Assembly (NCBI RefSeq): GCF_014636315.1
Contig: NZ_BMED01000006.1
Span: forward strand, 372,001 to 436,000
DNA from: Parundibacterium terreum
GTDB lineage: Bacteria; Pseudomonadota; Gammaproteobacteria; Burkholderiales; Burkholderiaceae_D
DNA: 64,000 nt
Reading direction: 5' to 3'
Shown: positions 1 to 8,505 of the stretch, piece by piece
Numbering within the stretch: position 1 is the stretch's first letter
Layout of the letters: each line of letters opens with the position of its first letter
Translations under genes and position numbers: made by a program
Notes under the pieces: model-generated
What the model was told of the DNA's origin: nothing
Databases searched by the model: none
What the model saw: the letters and a program-made list of their open reading frames with translations, nothing else

Positions 1-801
1 GGCGGGCAGACATCGATACTGTGCGTCCCAGGCGGCGGGATTCCCAGTTGAAGTCGCCGGTGTAGTAGGTACGGATGATCTGTATCATGCGGCGCACGAT
101 GGCCAGGTTGACATCGCCACCCAGACCGGCATCGACTTCAACCACCTGGCGCCAGCGATTATTCGCATTCGGTTTCCATCCATTGAAAGCAAAAGTGGCT
201 TCGCGGGTGCCCTTGCGCAAGATCTGGAATACGCCGCCGGTACCCTCGGTATTGGCCCTTTGCATACTGCGCCTGACGTTCGCTTCCGCCACTTCCTGTG
301 GCGACATGCCACGGCCGGACTGGGCTGCGGCTTCGTTTTCCTGCCTGGCCTTGTCTTCGACGGCCTGGCGGCGCTGGCGCGCGGCGGCCAGCATGCTCGT
401 CATGTCAGGCTCATTGGTCGTCACCGACGGCGGCGGTTGCACCGGCGAAGGTGTCGGCGTTTCCCGTGCGATGATAGGGCTAGGCGTGGATTTTCTCGGC
501 GGTGTGATCGCCTTTGGCGTTTTTGGGGAAGGCTTGGGCTGAGTTTTCTTGGGCTCAGCTTCCTGCGCGATCTTGGCCATGGTCTTTTGATCCAGGATCA
601 GGACCATAGGCGGTTGCTCCTGACCGCCGCCATTTTTGATTTTTTCGGTGTGGTGTGTCAGGATCAGATACAGCAAAAAGCCGTGCACCAGCAGGGCTAT
701 CAGTATTCCGAGCAGGTTGCGTGGACGAAAACGGATGTGCAGGTGCGCTTCGCCTTGCTCTACCCATTCGCCGTCAGGTTGCTCAAAATAAAACTTCATG
801 T
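1..801 (-). CDS. TonB/TolA-like single-pass membrane protein, C-terminus cut by window edge
   Basis: Read on the minus strand from the ATG at 801 to the window edge, open for 267 codons. After about 28 polar residues there is one hydrophobic segment (about residues 29-48, LLGILIALLVHGFLLYLIL), then a Pro/Lys/Thr-rich stretch (about 85-125) and a Gln/Ala/Arg-rich segment. The far end around residues 190-265 (VFQILRKGTREATFAFNGW) is folded-domain-like. An inner-membrane anchor plus a proline-rich linker is the layout of TonB/TolA periplasm-spanning proteins. I infer a periplasmic protein anchored in the inner membrane, but I cannot name a family and the natural C-terminus lies outside the window. 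It resembles in layout, not in sequence, the large protein at 54754-56991. Confidence 0.7.
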
Positions 802-926
802 TTCAGATGCAAGGAGAAAAACCCGTTTACGGCGGCATTTCGCTGGTCGCGGCCCGTTAAAAGGGGCAAGCTTAACCCAAACGGAAGTAAACACATGTAA
901 CAAATTTTTTCGCCTTAATAATATAG

Positions 927-1511
927 TCAGATGTACCCAAACCAGCCCAGCAGCGCCCCGGCAGCCAGCAGCCACAGCAGGTGGATGCGGGTGCGCCAGA
1001 CAATCAGCGCAGCGGCGGCAGCCAGTAGCCACACGGGCCAGTCGGTCGCCGCATTACTGTGCGATGAAGCAAGAATCCAGCCTGTCGCCACCAGCAATCC
1101 TATTACTATAGGCGCCATACCCAGTTTGAAGGCACGCACCGGCCGCATTTCGCGGTTCTTGTGACCCCAGCTCGCTGCGATATACGTCAATGTAGTGCTG
1201 GGAAGCAAGATGCCTACCATTGTAATCATGACGCCCAGCAAGCCGGTCCAGACACCGCCTGCATTCAGGCCTATATTCCAGCCCATTAGTGCAATAAACA
1301 ACACATTGGGGCCAGGGGCCGCCTGTGCAATGGCGATGGATGCATTAAATTGGGGATCGGTCAGCCAATGTTGCTCAATGACAAGATAACGATGCATATC
1401 CGGCACTGTGGAAATGGCGCCGCCTATGGATAACAGCGATAGCATCAGATAGTGCAGGAACAGGTTCAGCCAGTCGCTCCAGCCCAGGCTCAATTGCAAT
1501 ACTGTCGTCAT
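927..1511 (-). CDS. chrA: Chromate transporter (CHR family), C-terminal-half subunit
   Basis: Predicted 194-residue inner-membrane protein with about six hydrophobic segments. It carries the CHR-family signature near residues 44-52 (AQAAPGPNV followed by LFIALMGWNIG). CHR proteins come either as one long chain of about 400 residues or as two half-size subunits encoded side by side; this is the second half-size unit. Its ATG overlaps the stop of the upstream half (1508-2095) in an ATGA, so the two are probably translationally coupled. The family exports chromate or related oxyanions by proton-coupled transport; the substrate here is inferred from the family only. Confidence 0.85.
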   Translation of the reverse strand: MTTVLQLSLGWSDWLNLFLHYLMLSLLSIGGAISTVPDMHRYLVIEQHWLTDPQFNASIAIAQAAPGPNVLFIALMGWNIGLNAGGVWTGLLGVMITMVGILLPSTTLTYIAASWGHKNREMRPVRAFKLGMAPIVIGLLVATGWILASSHSNAATDWPVWLLAAAAALIVWRTRIHLLWLLAAGALLGWFGYI

Positions 1512-2095
1512 CCGCCCAGCCTCTTATAAACCAGGATGCAGGAGATGCCACCCAGGCCGATCAGGATATAGGCCAGCGGCCAGTGCATGATGGCGATGCC
1601 GAGAAAGCACAGCACACTTAATACAGTGCAAATCTTGATGCCGAGCGGATTGGTTTTCAGCGCGCCGTACAGGCGCAGGCCCGTCGCAATGATCAGGCCG
1701 GCCGCGACCGCGCTCATGCCGCGCAAGGCACCGGCCACGCCGGGATGGTCGGCGACATGCGCATATACCAGGGCGAGCAGCAGGATGATAACCAAAGGAA
1801 CTACCAGCATGCCGGCCAGCGCTGCCATGGCACCCGGCAGGCCGAAATAGCGGCTGCCTATCATCATCGACAAATTCACTACATTCGGACCGGGCATGAT
1901 TTGGGCGACCGCCCATTCTTCGACGAATTCTTCCTTGGTCAGCCAGCGCTTTTTCTCTACCAGCTCATGCTGAACAATGGCCAGCACGCCGCCGAAACCT
2001 TGCAGCGCCAGCAGCGTAAAGGAGACAAACAGGTCGGTCAGGGATTTGGGTTGCGGACTGGCTGGGTCGGGAGGCGACTGGGGCAAGCTGTTCAT
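1508..2095 (-). CDS. chrA: Chromate transporter (CHR family), N-terminal-half subunit
   Basis: About 195 residues, mostly hydrophobic. The CHR motif AQIMPGPNVVNLSMMIGSRY lies in the first third, preceded by LALQGFGGV, a typical CHR amphipathic start. I chose the ATG at 2095; an in-frame TTG at 2110 would add five residues and neither has a clear ribosome site. First gene of a two-gene operon with 927-1511, sharing an ATGA overlap. Together the two halves should form the antiparallel dimer known for short-chain CHR transporters. This is not a frameshifted long ChrA, since each half has its own complete motif and start. Confidence 0.85.
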   Translation of the reverse strand: MNSLPQSPPDPASPQPKSLTDLFVSFTLLALQGFGGVLAIVQHELVEKKRWLTKEEFVEEWAVAQIMPGPNVVNLSMMIGSRYFGLPGAMAALAGMLVVPLVIILLLALVYAHVADHPGVAGALRGMSAVAAGLIIATGLRLYGALKTNPLGIKICTVLSVLCFLGIAIMHWPLAYILIGLGGISCILVYKRLGG

Positions 2096-2223
2096 TAGTG
2101 AATTCGGCAACTAGAGGAATGCGGCGCAAACAAAGGGCTGCTAAAAGTAAGTACCTGTTTGCGCATGCTGGACCTGCTTATTGTAAAGCAAGGCGGGCAG
2201 ACTTGATACGCCGGATGCAGCGT

Positions 2224-2745
2224 TTAGGCTGCTTCCGGCGATTTGCCGGGGCCGCGTGTTTCCTGCCGTGAGCTATGCGCCCGTATCCTGGCGCGCCATT
2301 CGCCCAGCACCGTCAGTGCGCCCTGGAATTCGCGTTCTATCAGATCCGCTTCCGCATTGGTGATCACGCCATCCATCAGTGCCGAAGAGACTGCTTCGGC
2401 GACATCGCCCACCTGGCTCATCACGCGGCATACGGTTTGCGACAGATCATCATTGCTGAGCTGCTCCGGCTCCGGCACCACAAAGGCGGCCATGCCATGG
2501 CGTCCCAGCAAGGCATGCAGCGGCAGCAAGGCATCCTTGACTCCGGCCTTATGGCAAAACTCCACGATCAGCGAGGTTTCCTCAAACGAGGGGTAGTGCG
2601 ACTCTATGCCCGGTGCCAGCTTGTTGCGCAATACATTGGCCGAAATTTCCATTTTCTGTGCCAGTGCTTCCAATCCTCCCGGATAGGCGCGCGCTACTTT
2701 ATACAGTGCATCGTGCTGGTTCATGTCCGAGTATTTGCGAGTCAT
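2224..2745 (-). CDS. Phage CII-like regulatory protein (Phage_CP76 type)
   Basis: 173 residues, soluble. The N-terminal part (about 10-45: ALYKVARAYPGGLEALAQKM, then NVLRNKL) matches the pattern of the CII-like regulators found in P2/CP76-type phages and as host genes in beta- and gammaproteobacteria. The C-terminal half is helical (VCRVMSQVGDVAEAVSSALM) and may oligomerise. Family members bind DNA through a lambda-repressor-like helix-turn-helix. No other phage gene lies nearby, so this is probably a domesticated regulator rather than part of a prophage. Its target is not visible. An in-frame second ATG seven codons downstream could also be the start. Confidence 0.6.
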   Translation of the reverse strand: MTRKYSDMNQHDALYKVARAYPGGLEALAQKMEISANVLRNKLAPGIESHYPSFEETSLIVEFCHKAGVKDALLPLHALLGRHGMAAFVVPEPEQLSNDDLSQTVCRVMSQVGDVAEAVSSALMDGVITNAEADLIEREFQGALTVLGEWRARIRAHSSRQETRGPGKSPEAA

Positions 2746-2939
2746 GGTGAATTTCCCTTTTTATTACCGATGCGTTTTGTTTTTCTGTCTACTAAGATTC
2801 CCTCCACTGCAGCGACGATGAAGAGTTTGCAGATTGTACCGAACAAAAAGCAGAAAATGGGCAAAGGACGTTGCGAAGCACGGTATTCGGAGTAATGTAT
2901 TGTTACCAATATCGGGTTGATGATTTTATTATTAAAATG

Positions 2940-3000
2940 ATAGCATTCGTGAAAAAATATCGGACTTGGTCGGGTACCTATAAATAGCATTCGGGAAAAA
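2940..3000 (+). repeat. 17-bp direct repeat flanking the promoter of the 3002 operon
   Basis: ATAGCATTCGTGAAAAA at 2940-2956 recurs with one change at 2984-3000 (ATAGCATTCGGGAAAAA), directly before the ATG at 3002. Between the copies lies TATAAA (2979-2984), a possible -10 element. The second copy would sit in the leader and includes the GGGAAAAAG that acts as the ribosome site. It could be a regulator-binding pair or a small duplication. No inverted symmetry. Confidence 0.5.
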
Positions 3001-3001
3001 G

Positions 3002-3865
3002 ATGATGCAGAAAAAAGCAATAGCAGTGATGCGCATGATGGTGCTGACGATAGCGGCGGCGGTAGCCGTCGCCGGCGTCAGCGATGCGCAGGCCAGCTCG
3101 GCCAGCAGCAGCCGTTCCAGCACATCGGGCTCCTCATTCAAGAGCGGATTTTCGTCGCAAAAGAAATCGTCTTCCGGCTCTTCATCGAAGAATTCTTCTT
3201 ACGACTTCGGCAATAGCAGCAAATCTTCCGGCAGTTCGGACTCCGATTCGGGCAGCAGTAGCAGAAAGACCGGTTTCGGTTCTTTCAGCAAGAATTCAGA
3301 CAGTGGTTCTGCGCCATCATCGGACTCCGGCAGCTCCAGGTCCAGGTCCGCGCTCGGCAAGGATCTGGACAAGAATGCAGCCAATGCCAATGCATTAAAG
3401 ACGCTGGACGCCAGGAACGCGGCAAAAGCCCGCCAGGATAGCCAAAACCAGCAATCGGCAGCGGGCGGCCCGCTGTATTCACCTGCCCCGGTACAGCAGG
3501 CTCCTGCGGCGGCACCGCCGGTGATCATCCAGAACAACGGCGGCGGTTCGTCGAACGGCTGGATGTGGTTCCTGCTGGGCCAAAGCATGCATAGCCACGA
3601 TAGGGAGCGGGTCATCATAGACCGCGGAAACGGTTCCACCAACTCGTCCGGCAGTTCTGACGGCATGGCCGATGGCGTGGGCGGACAAGGGGGCGGCAGT
3701 GGTGCGGTCAGGGCCAGCCAGCCTGAGCAGCCCGGCTTTTTCATGCATACATTGCGCGTCCTGTTCTGGTTGCTGGTATTGGCCGCGGTCGGCGGCGGCA
3801 TCTACTACCTGGCAAAGCGCAAGGGAATCAGCAAATCCTCCAACTACTCATTAGGAAAGTTCTGA
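3002..3865 (+). CDS. Secreted Ser-rich, low-complexity protein with C-terminal membrane segment
   Basis: 287 residues. A signal peptide (about 1-31, ending AGVSDAQAS) is followed by about 100 residues made largely of Ser, Gly, Lys and Asp, then Gln/Pro/Ala and Gly/Asn-rich stretches. A single hydrophobic helix lies near 255-275 (VLFWLLVLAAVGGGIYYLA) and is followed by a basic tail. The likely topology is a disordered periplasmic region tethered by the C-terminal helix. It is followed one base later by the DUF2491 gene and then by the PspA-like gene, suggesting one operon. The function is unknown; the Ser-rich part has no recognisable domain. Confidence 0.75.
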   Translation: MMQKKAIAVMRMMVLTIAAAVAVAGVSDAQASSASSSRSSTSGSSFKSGFSSQKKSSSGSSSKNSSYDFGNSSKSSGSSDSDSGSSSRKTGFGSFSKNSDSGSAPSSDSGSSRSRSALGKDLDKNAANANALKTLDARNAAKARQDSQNQQSAAGGPLYSPAPVQQAPAAAPPVIIQNNGGGSSNGWMWFLLGQSMHSHDRERVIIDRGNGSTNSSGSSDGMADGVGGQGGGSGAVRASQPEQPGFFMHTLRVLFWLLVLAAVGGGIYYLAKRKGISKSSNYSLGKF

Positions 3866-3866
3866 A

Positions 3867-4652
3867 ATGGCCTGGACAGATGCATTCAAATACGTAAAAG
3901 GCATAGCCGCCCGTCACGGCATGGACAGCGGCGAGCGCCGCGAAGACCAGGGTTTGCCGCTGGGCGGCCGCATAGGCGGCATGATCAAGATGCAGAAAAC
4001 CCCGTTCATCCACGCTAGCACCAATGGTTCGCTGATGGAAATCCCGGGTGACGGAGATACGCTGATCAGGGCCGTGAGCCGGGTCAACCTGGATATGTCG
4101 GGCAGCCTGTTCCGCTATTACCTGGCGACCGGCGATGACGACAGCCAGGAAAAATACCTGCAGCTTTACCAGGACGACAAGGGCCAGGTGGCGGAATTGA
4201 TGTACTGCACCCGCCTGACCCGGCTGATCCCGGAAACCGAGGAAGACCAGGAAGCCTACCTAGGGGAAGCCGGTTACGGCCTGGGTGACAAGTCATATAC
4301 CTTGTGGCGCGAGCAGTTGGCGGGCCTGGGTTTTGACGAGGCGGATCTGAAAAACGTGTTTGGCGAAGCAGACAGCATTACCTACCAGCGCGATGCCGGC
4401 GACCCGCAGGCGGAATTTGTCCGCCCTTTCTCCGGCACCGAGACCAGGATAGACGACGCTGGCGGCGAACACGGATTGAAGCAGCAAGTCGTCTTCATGC
4501 CTTACACCAGGGACGTGGTCGGCAGCCCGGAATACCTGCTGATTACGACAGAAATTGTGCTGAGCCAGGACGGCGACAGCAGCAAACGCGGTATCCACGT
4601 GGACTTCATGATAGGCATACCACTGGAACAGGACAGGGTAACGATACAGTAG
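3867..4652 (+). CDS. yjfK: DUF2491 family protein (YjfK-like)
   Basis: 261 residues, soluble, no signal peptide. Recognised as DUF2491 by the N-terminal LPLGGRIGGMI motif, the central SLFRYYLATGDDDSQEKYLQ and the position next to a PspA/IM30-family gene, as in the E. coli yjfIJKLM-ytfC cluster. It starts one base after the stop of the Ser-rich gene, so the two are coupled. The biochemical role of the family is not known; the association with PspA-like proteins suggests membrane or envelope maintenance. The gap of about 125 bases to the next gene may hold a second promoter. Confidence 0.8.
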   Translation: MAWTDAFKYVKGIAARHGMDSGERREDQGLPLGGRIGGMIKMQKTPFIHASTNGSLMEIPGDGDTLIRAVSRVNLDMSGSLFRYYLATGDDDSQEKYLQLYQDDKGQVAELMYCTRLTRLIPETEEDQEAYLGEAGYGLGDKSYTLWREQLAGLGFDEADLKNVFGEADSITYQRDAGDPQAEFVRPFSGTETRIDDAGGEHGLKQQVVFMPYTRDVVGSPEYLLITTEIVLSQDGDSSKRGIHVDFMIGIPLEQDRVTIQ

Positions 4653-4778
4653 AGAATGCGAATTTGATTTCATCCCCATGACAGTATTTGGCAGTAAAAC
4701 ATAAGAACCAAACACAAGAATTGAAGAGCTGTACGGCAGTAACACACTAGAAGTATTTCTTAATTGAGAGGAAGCAAA

Positions 4779-5549
4779 ATGAGTAATTTGAATGGTTGGG
4801 GCCTGACAGCACGTTTGATATCCAAACACTTCGGCGTACTGGGCGACAAGGTATCGGAAGCCATCGCCAATTTCGACCCGGAAACAGCAACCGAAGCGGA
4901 TCGTGACCGCCTGGCCGATACCCTGAGGGAAACTGCACAAAAGCTGGCGGCGGCCCGTTCTTCTTTCGACAAGGAACACGCTGACGTCGTCAAACTGCGC
5001 GAACTGATCGCCACCGACGAAAAAGCCTCGGAAACCCTGGCAGAACGTCTGGCGGCAGGAAAGATTTCGGAAGCGACAGTCAGCCTGTTTTGCGACGAGC
5101 TGGAATCGAACAAAGCCAGGCTGCCGCTGGAAGTGCAGGAAGAGGCGGACGCGCAAGAGTATATGAGCGAGCTGCAAAAGATCGTCGATGCACTGTCCAA
5201 GCAACTGGCTGACTTTGATGCGGCTGCGAAGAAAGCCATGCAGGCACTGGCTTCCGCGAATGCGCAAAAAGACTTGCAAGCCTTGCGTGCCGAGCGCCAG
5301 GAGCAATTGTCCAGCCTGTCCGGCCTGAAAGGCAACAGCACTGCGCTGAACGCGCTGACCCGCCGTGCACAGACGGTCAGCAACGAAGCAGCCGGCCTGA
5401 AGATAGTTGCCGATATCGCGCAAAAACCGCTGGACCAGGCTGCCGAGATCGACGCTATCAGGAAGTCGGTCTCCCAGCCGGATACCGCCGGTGAATCGAC
5501 ACTGGAACGCCTGAAACGCCTGTCCGGAAAATCGGCTGCAGCAGCATAG
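4779..5549 (+). CDS. yjfJ: PspA/IM30-family protein (YjfJ-like)
   Basis: 256 residues, largely alpha-helical coiled coil with heptad-like Leu/Ala/Glu/Lys patterning (about 25-200), no membrane segment. Size, helical pattern and the preceding DUF2491 gene match YjfJ, a PspA/IM30 (ESCRT-III-like) relative. I start at the ATG at 4779 behind GAGAGGAAG rather than the in-frame TTG at 4764. PspA-type proteins polymerise on stressed inner membrane; that role is inferred here. A strong terminator at 5575 closes the operon. Confidence 0.8.
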   Translation: MSNLNGWGLTARLISKHFGVLGDKVSEAIANFDPETATEADRDRLADTLRETAQKLAAARSSFDKEHADVVKLRELIATDEKASETLAERLAAGKISEATVSLFCDELESNKARLPLEVQEEADAQEYMSELQKIVDALSKQLADFDAAAKKAMQALASANAQKDLQALRAERQEQLSSLSGLKGNSTALNALTRRAQTVSNEAAGLKIVADIAQKPLDQAAEIDAIRKSVSQPDTAGESTLERLKRLSGKSAAAA

Positions 5550-5574
5550 TTAAAATTGCAGCGCTGAGTTTAAG

Positions 5575-5610
5575 AATGGCGGCGTGGAGAAATCCACGCC
5601 GCCATTTTTT
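5575..5610 (+). terminator. Strong intrinsic terminator after the PspA-like gene
   Basis: Perfect 14-bp stem (5575-5588 with 5593-5606) closed by a GAAA tetraloop and followed by a T run. It lies about 25 bases after the yjfJ-like stop and ends the operon that starts at 3002. The A residues on the other side could also let it act for the EF-hand gene on the minus strand. Confidence 0.9.
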
Positions 5611-5652
5611 CGCCATAGCTGGCGGGAAGTCGCCGTGGAATGGCGGCCAAGA

Positions 5653-6048
5653 TTACTGTCGAAGCTGCTGCTTTTGCCTTTGCTGCAGATAATCCTTCAC
5701 CTCTTCAAAGCTGACCTTGCCGCGCTTGCGCGTATCGATCTGTTCAAAATTCTTTGCAACATAGCCCAGGCCCGCCGCTCGCGCCTGTACTGCAGTAACC
5801 GCGCCGTTGCCTGATGTATCGGCAGCATCGAATTGCTGCTTCAGCTTTTTCAGCGCCTGCTCCTGCAAGGCCGCGCCGGACGCCGGTGGCTGCGTTGGCG
5901 CTATGCGCTTTTCGGGCGGTAGATAAGGATCGGCGTGAGCGGGACTGGCATAAGGCGGTACAGCACGCGCAGTATCCTGGCTATTCTGCGCCAGGCAGGC
6001 TTGCGTAGTGCCGGATGCAAGAATAAGGATGCCCAGTAATTTTTTCAT
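5653..6048 (-). CDS. Secreted EF-hand domain protein
   Basis: 131 residues from the ATG at 6048, which follows an excellent GGAGGAAAT ribosome site; the longer in-frame start is not supported. Signal peptide about 1-20 (MKKLLGILILASGTTQACLA), a proline-rich linker, then two EF-hand-like loops. Loop 1 is DTSGNGAVTAVQ (Asp1, Ser3, Asn5, Gly6, Val8, but Gln at position 12). Loop 2 is DTRKRGKVSFEE (Glu12 present, positions 3 and 5 basic). The loops are therefore degenerate and calcium binding is uncertain. A basic Gln/Lys/Arg tail ends the protein. Probably periplasmic; no partner is apparent beside the peptidase gene just upstream. Confidence 0.75.
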   Translation of the reverse strand: MKKLLGILILASGTTQACLAQNSQDTARAVPPYASPAHADPYLPPEKRIAPTQPPASGAALQEQALKKLKQQFDAADTSGNGAVTAVQARAAGLGYVAKNFEQIDTRKRGKVSFEEVKDYLQQRQKQQLRQ

Positions 6049-6073
6049 ATTTCCTCCCAGTGCCGGCCGTCTG

Positions 6074-7657
6074 CTAATGCGCTGCCACTGCCGCGGCATA
6101 AAACTTGAGCAGATCGGCCTTTGCCAGTTTGCGCGAAGCATCATCCAGATAATTCATATGGCCTCCGCTATAGTTCCTGATCTGTATATTGGCATTACTG
6201 CCCAGCCTGGCCAGATCCATTTCAGTCTGGTAAAACGGCGTGGCCAGGTCATGGTAGCCGTTCAGTGACAATACCTGCATCGCCGGATTCAACAGCAGGG
6301 CTGCCGCCAGGTCCGGCACCGTATCCGGCAGGCCGATACCGTCGTGCTGGAAATTCCAGCTATTGATGGCGGGTGAAGAAACGATGTAAGTGGAGTTCGC
6401 CGAGTACTTGAGCTGAGTGCTCAGGTAGCTGGAAAAGATGCTGCTGAAGCTGGCCGTGATCAGCGTGGAAGACGGATCGCCGCCGCTGGCCAGCGCACTG
6501 CCATTGGCGGCAAAGATGCGCGCATCATAGCGGCCTATCAGGCTGCCGGGCAGCAGGAATTGCTGGAAGGTATCCGGCGTGACATTGATGTTCTGTTGCC
6601 AATAGCTGGCTGTCAGCCCGGTGTATGCGGAGGCCTGTGCCACCAGGCCGGCGGGCGCGGAAGTGTGATTGGCCAGATAGGCCAGAACAGCGGGGCGGTA
6701 GCTGGCCGCACTAAAACTCCGTACCTGAGCCAGGTAGCCGGCGAGGTCCGTGGGCACGGGACTGGACAAGCTGTAGTAAGCGCCTGTTGCCGCATAGCTG
6801 GGCAGATAGCCGTCGCAGCTGATGGTGACCGGATAAAGCACACCGCAATTGACGTTGTAATTCAGTATCGACGATTGCAGTACGATGCCGTCTATCTTGA
6901 CGCCAGCCGTCTCCAGCAGATTTGCCAGCACGGCAGTCCGCGGCGTGCCATAGGATTCGCCGAACAGGAACTTTGGCGACGAGCTGCGCTGGTACGCGGC
7001 GACATAGCGGATCACGAAATCGCGGAATACCGCAGCATCCTGGTCCACGCCCCAGAAACTTTGATTGGTATTTGGCGCTATCGCTTGCGAATAGCCGGTG
7101 CCTACCGCATCGACAAACACCAGGTCACTGGTATCGAGCAGGCTTTCAGCGTTGTCGATGAAGGGCACCGGGTTTGCCAGAGAGGTCGCCGGGGCATTGG
7201 TGACGATGCGCTTGGGAGCATAAGAACCCATGTGCAGCCATATCGTTGCCGAGCCGGGGCCGCCATTGTAAAAGAAGGTGACGGGCCGTTTGGCCGCATC
7301 CTGGTTATCCGCCGTATAGGCAACATAAAAGAAAGAGGCGGAAGCTGCCCCGGTTTTCAGGTCGCTGGCGGTGAGGTGGCCGCTGCTGCTGGTATAGGCG
7401 ATCGTTTTGCCGTTCAGGCTTAACTGGCTGTGCACTTGCGCGGCTTGTTCACTGGCCATTGCCAGCGATGCGTTTGCTGCGCCGGAATAAAAAACGGGAT
7501 CGGCGTAAGCCTGGTCGCCATTGCCTGGGCTGACCGGGGTGCCGGTGCCATTGCCGCCGGATGCCGGCGCACTCGATCCACCGCCGCCGCATGCGCTGAG
7601 CAGTGACAGCAGGATTGTCAGAATACCTGCCCAGATTTGTTTGTGTGCCGTCGCCAT
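6074..7657 (-). CDS. S10-type serine carboxypeptidase-like lipoprotein
   Basis: About 527 residues from the ATG at 7657, preceded by CAGGAG. The N-terminus is a lipoprotein signal (ILLSLLSACGGGG), followed by a Gly/Ser/Pro-rich linker. Alpha/beta-hydrolase motifs of peptidase family S10 are present: FFYNGGPGSATIWLHMGSY (oxyanion region), FGESYGTPR (nucleophile Ser), NGYHDLATPF (catalytic Asp region) and YSGGHMNY (catalytic His). S10 enzymes cleave C-terminal residues; many bacterial members are lipid-anchored or periplasmic and of unknown substrate. The gene follows the LytTR regulator on the same strand after a gap of about 115 bases, so it may belong to that regulon. Confidence 0.85.
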   Translation of the reverse strand: MATAHKQIWAGILTILLSLLSACGGGGSSAPASGGNGTGTPVSPGNGDQAYADPVFYSGAANASLAMASEQAAQVHSQLSLNGKTIAYTSSSGHLTASDLKTGAASASFFYVAYTADNQDAAKRPVTFFYNGGPGSATIWLHMGSYAPKRIVTNAPATSLANPVPFIDNAESLLDTSDLVFVDAVGTGYSQAIAPNTNQSFWGVDQDAAVFRDFVIRYVAAYQRSSSPKFLFGESYGTPRTAVLANLLETAGVKIDGIVLQSSILNYNVNCGVLYPVTISCDGYLPSYAATGAYYSLSSPVPTDLAGYLAQVRSFSAASYRPAVLAYLANHTSAPAGLVAQASAYTGLTASYWQQNINVTPDTFQQFLLPGSLIGRYDARIFAANGSALASGGDPSSTLITASFSSIFSSYLSTQLKYSANSTYIVSSPAINSWNFQHDGIGLPDTVPDLAAALLLNPAMQVLSLNGYHDLATPFYQTEMDLARLGSNANIQIRNYSGGHMNYLDDASRKLAKADLLKFYAAAVAAH

Positions 7658-7773
7658 GCGCAGGCTCCTGGAGGATGGCCGGATGCCGGCCTGAGGGGAC
7701 CCTGTATGCATTATCGGACTATTTGCAGGGATTTCAAGTTTGGCCGCCATACCCGCTGTTAAAACGATGTGCG

Positions 7774-8505
7774 CTATCCTTGCAGCAGGGACTTGTGACT
7801 ATTTTTGAACTCCGCTGCACGGCGGCGTGACATTTCTATCACTTGCTGCTTGCCCAGATGCATGTCCAGGCCGCCATTGGCCGAGGCGGTGATGCTTTGC
7901 ACATGGTCCAGGTTCACGATATGGCGGCGGCTGGCGCGCACGAAGCGGGACGGCTCCAGCTTTTGCTCCAGCTGTGTCAGCGAGCGCAGCATCAGCGGCT
8001 GTTGGTTGTCGAAATACACACGGGTGTAATTGCCTTCCGATTCAAACAGCCGTATTTGCGGCAGGCTGACAAACCAGCAACGATCGCCATCCTTGATGAA
8101 CAGCTTGCTCTCGCCTGCTGTTGTCGCAGCCGCTGCTGCTGCGCCGGCTTGTGATGGCGGATGCGGGGCTGTCTTGTGCAAGGCCGACGCCAGCCTGGCT
8201 GCCGTCACCGGCTTCAGCAGGTAATCCAGTGCGCTGACTTCAAAGGCCTTGATTGCATAGGTATCGAAAGCGGTAGTAAAGATGACTTGCGGGGCATGGT
8301 CCAGCGCTGCCAGCAAATCAAAGCCGCTACCGCCCGGCATTTGTATGTCGAGAAAAATCAGCTCGGGTTGCAGTTCTTCTATCAGCCTGTGTGCCTCCGC
8401 CGCAGTCGCGGCTTCCCCTGCGATGATCACTTCCGGGTGGGCCGCCAGCAGGCGGCGCAACTCTGCCCGCGCCAGCCTTTCATCATCGACGATCAATGCC
8501 CTCAT
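7774..8505 (-). CDS. LytTR-family response regulator
   Basis: 243 residues from the ATG at 8505. An N-terminal receiver domain starts MRALIVDDERLARAELRRLL; the phospho-acceptor Asp is in LIFLDIQMPG and the conserved Lys in YLLKPV. The C-terminal half is a LytTR DNA-binding domain (ESEGNYTRVYFDNQQPLMLR, then SRFVRASRRHIVNLDHV). The start overlaps the kinase stop in an ATGA, so kinase and regulator are coupled. LytTR regulators bind 9-bp direct repeats; such repeats lie upstream of this operon at 10566-10630. The linker holds an Ala-rich stretch (AGAAAAAATTAGE), which is unusual but not damaging. Confidence 0.95.
   Translation of the reverse strand: MRALIVDDERLARAELRRLLAAHPEVIIAGEAATAAEAHRLIEELQPELIFLDIQMPGGSGFDLLAALDHAPQVIFTTAFDTYAIKAFEVSALDYLLKPVTAARLASALHKTAPHPPSQAGAAAAAATTAGESKLFIKDGDRCWFVSLPQIRLFESEGNYTRVYFDNQQPLMLRSLTQLEQKLEPSRFVRASRRHIVNLDHVQSITASANGGLDMHLGKQQVIEMSRRRAAEFKNSHKSLLQG

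Noticed and set aside
927..2095. Frameshifted single chromate transporter
   Set aside because: Each half has its own full CHR motif and start, and two-subunit short-chain CHR transporters are a known form.
2224..2745. Prophage remnant indicated by the CII-like gene
   Set aside because: No integrase, structural or lysis genes and no attachment repeats nearby.
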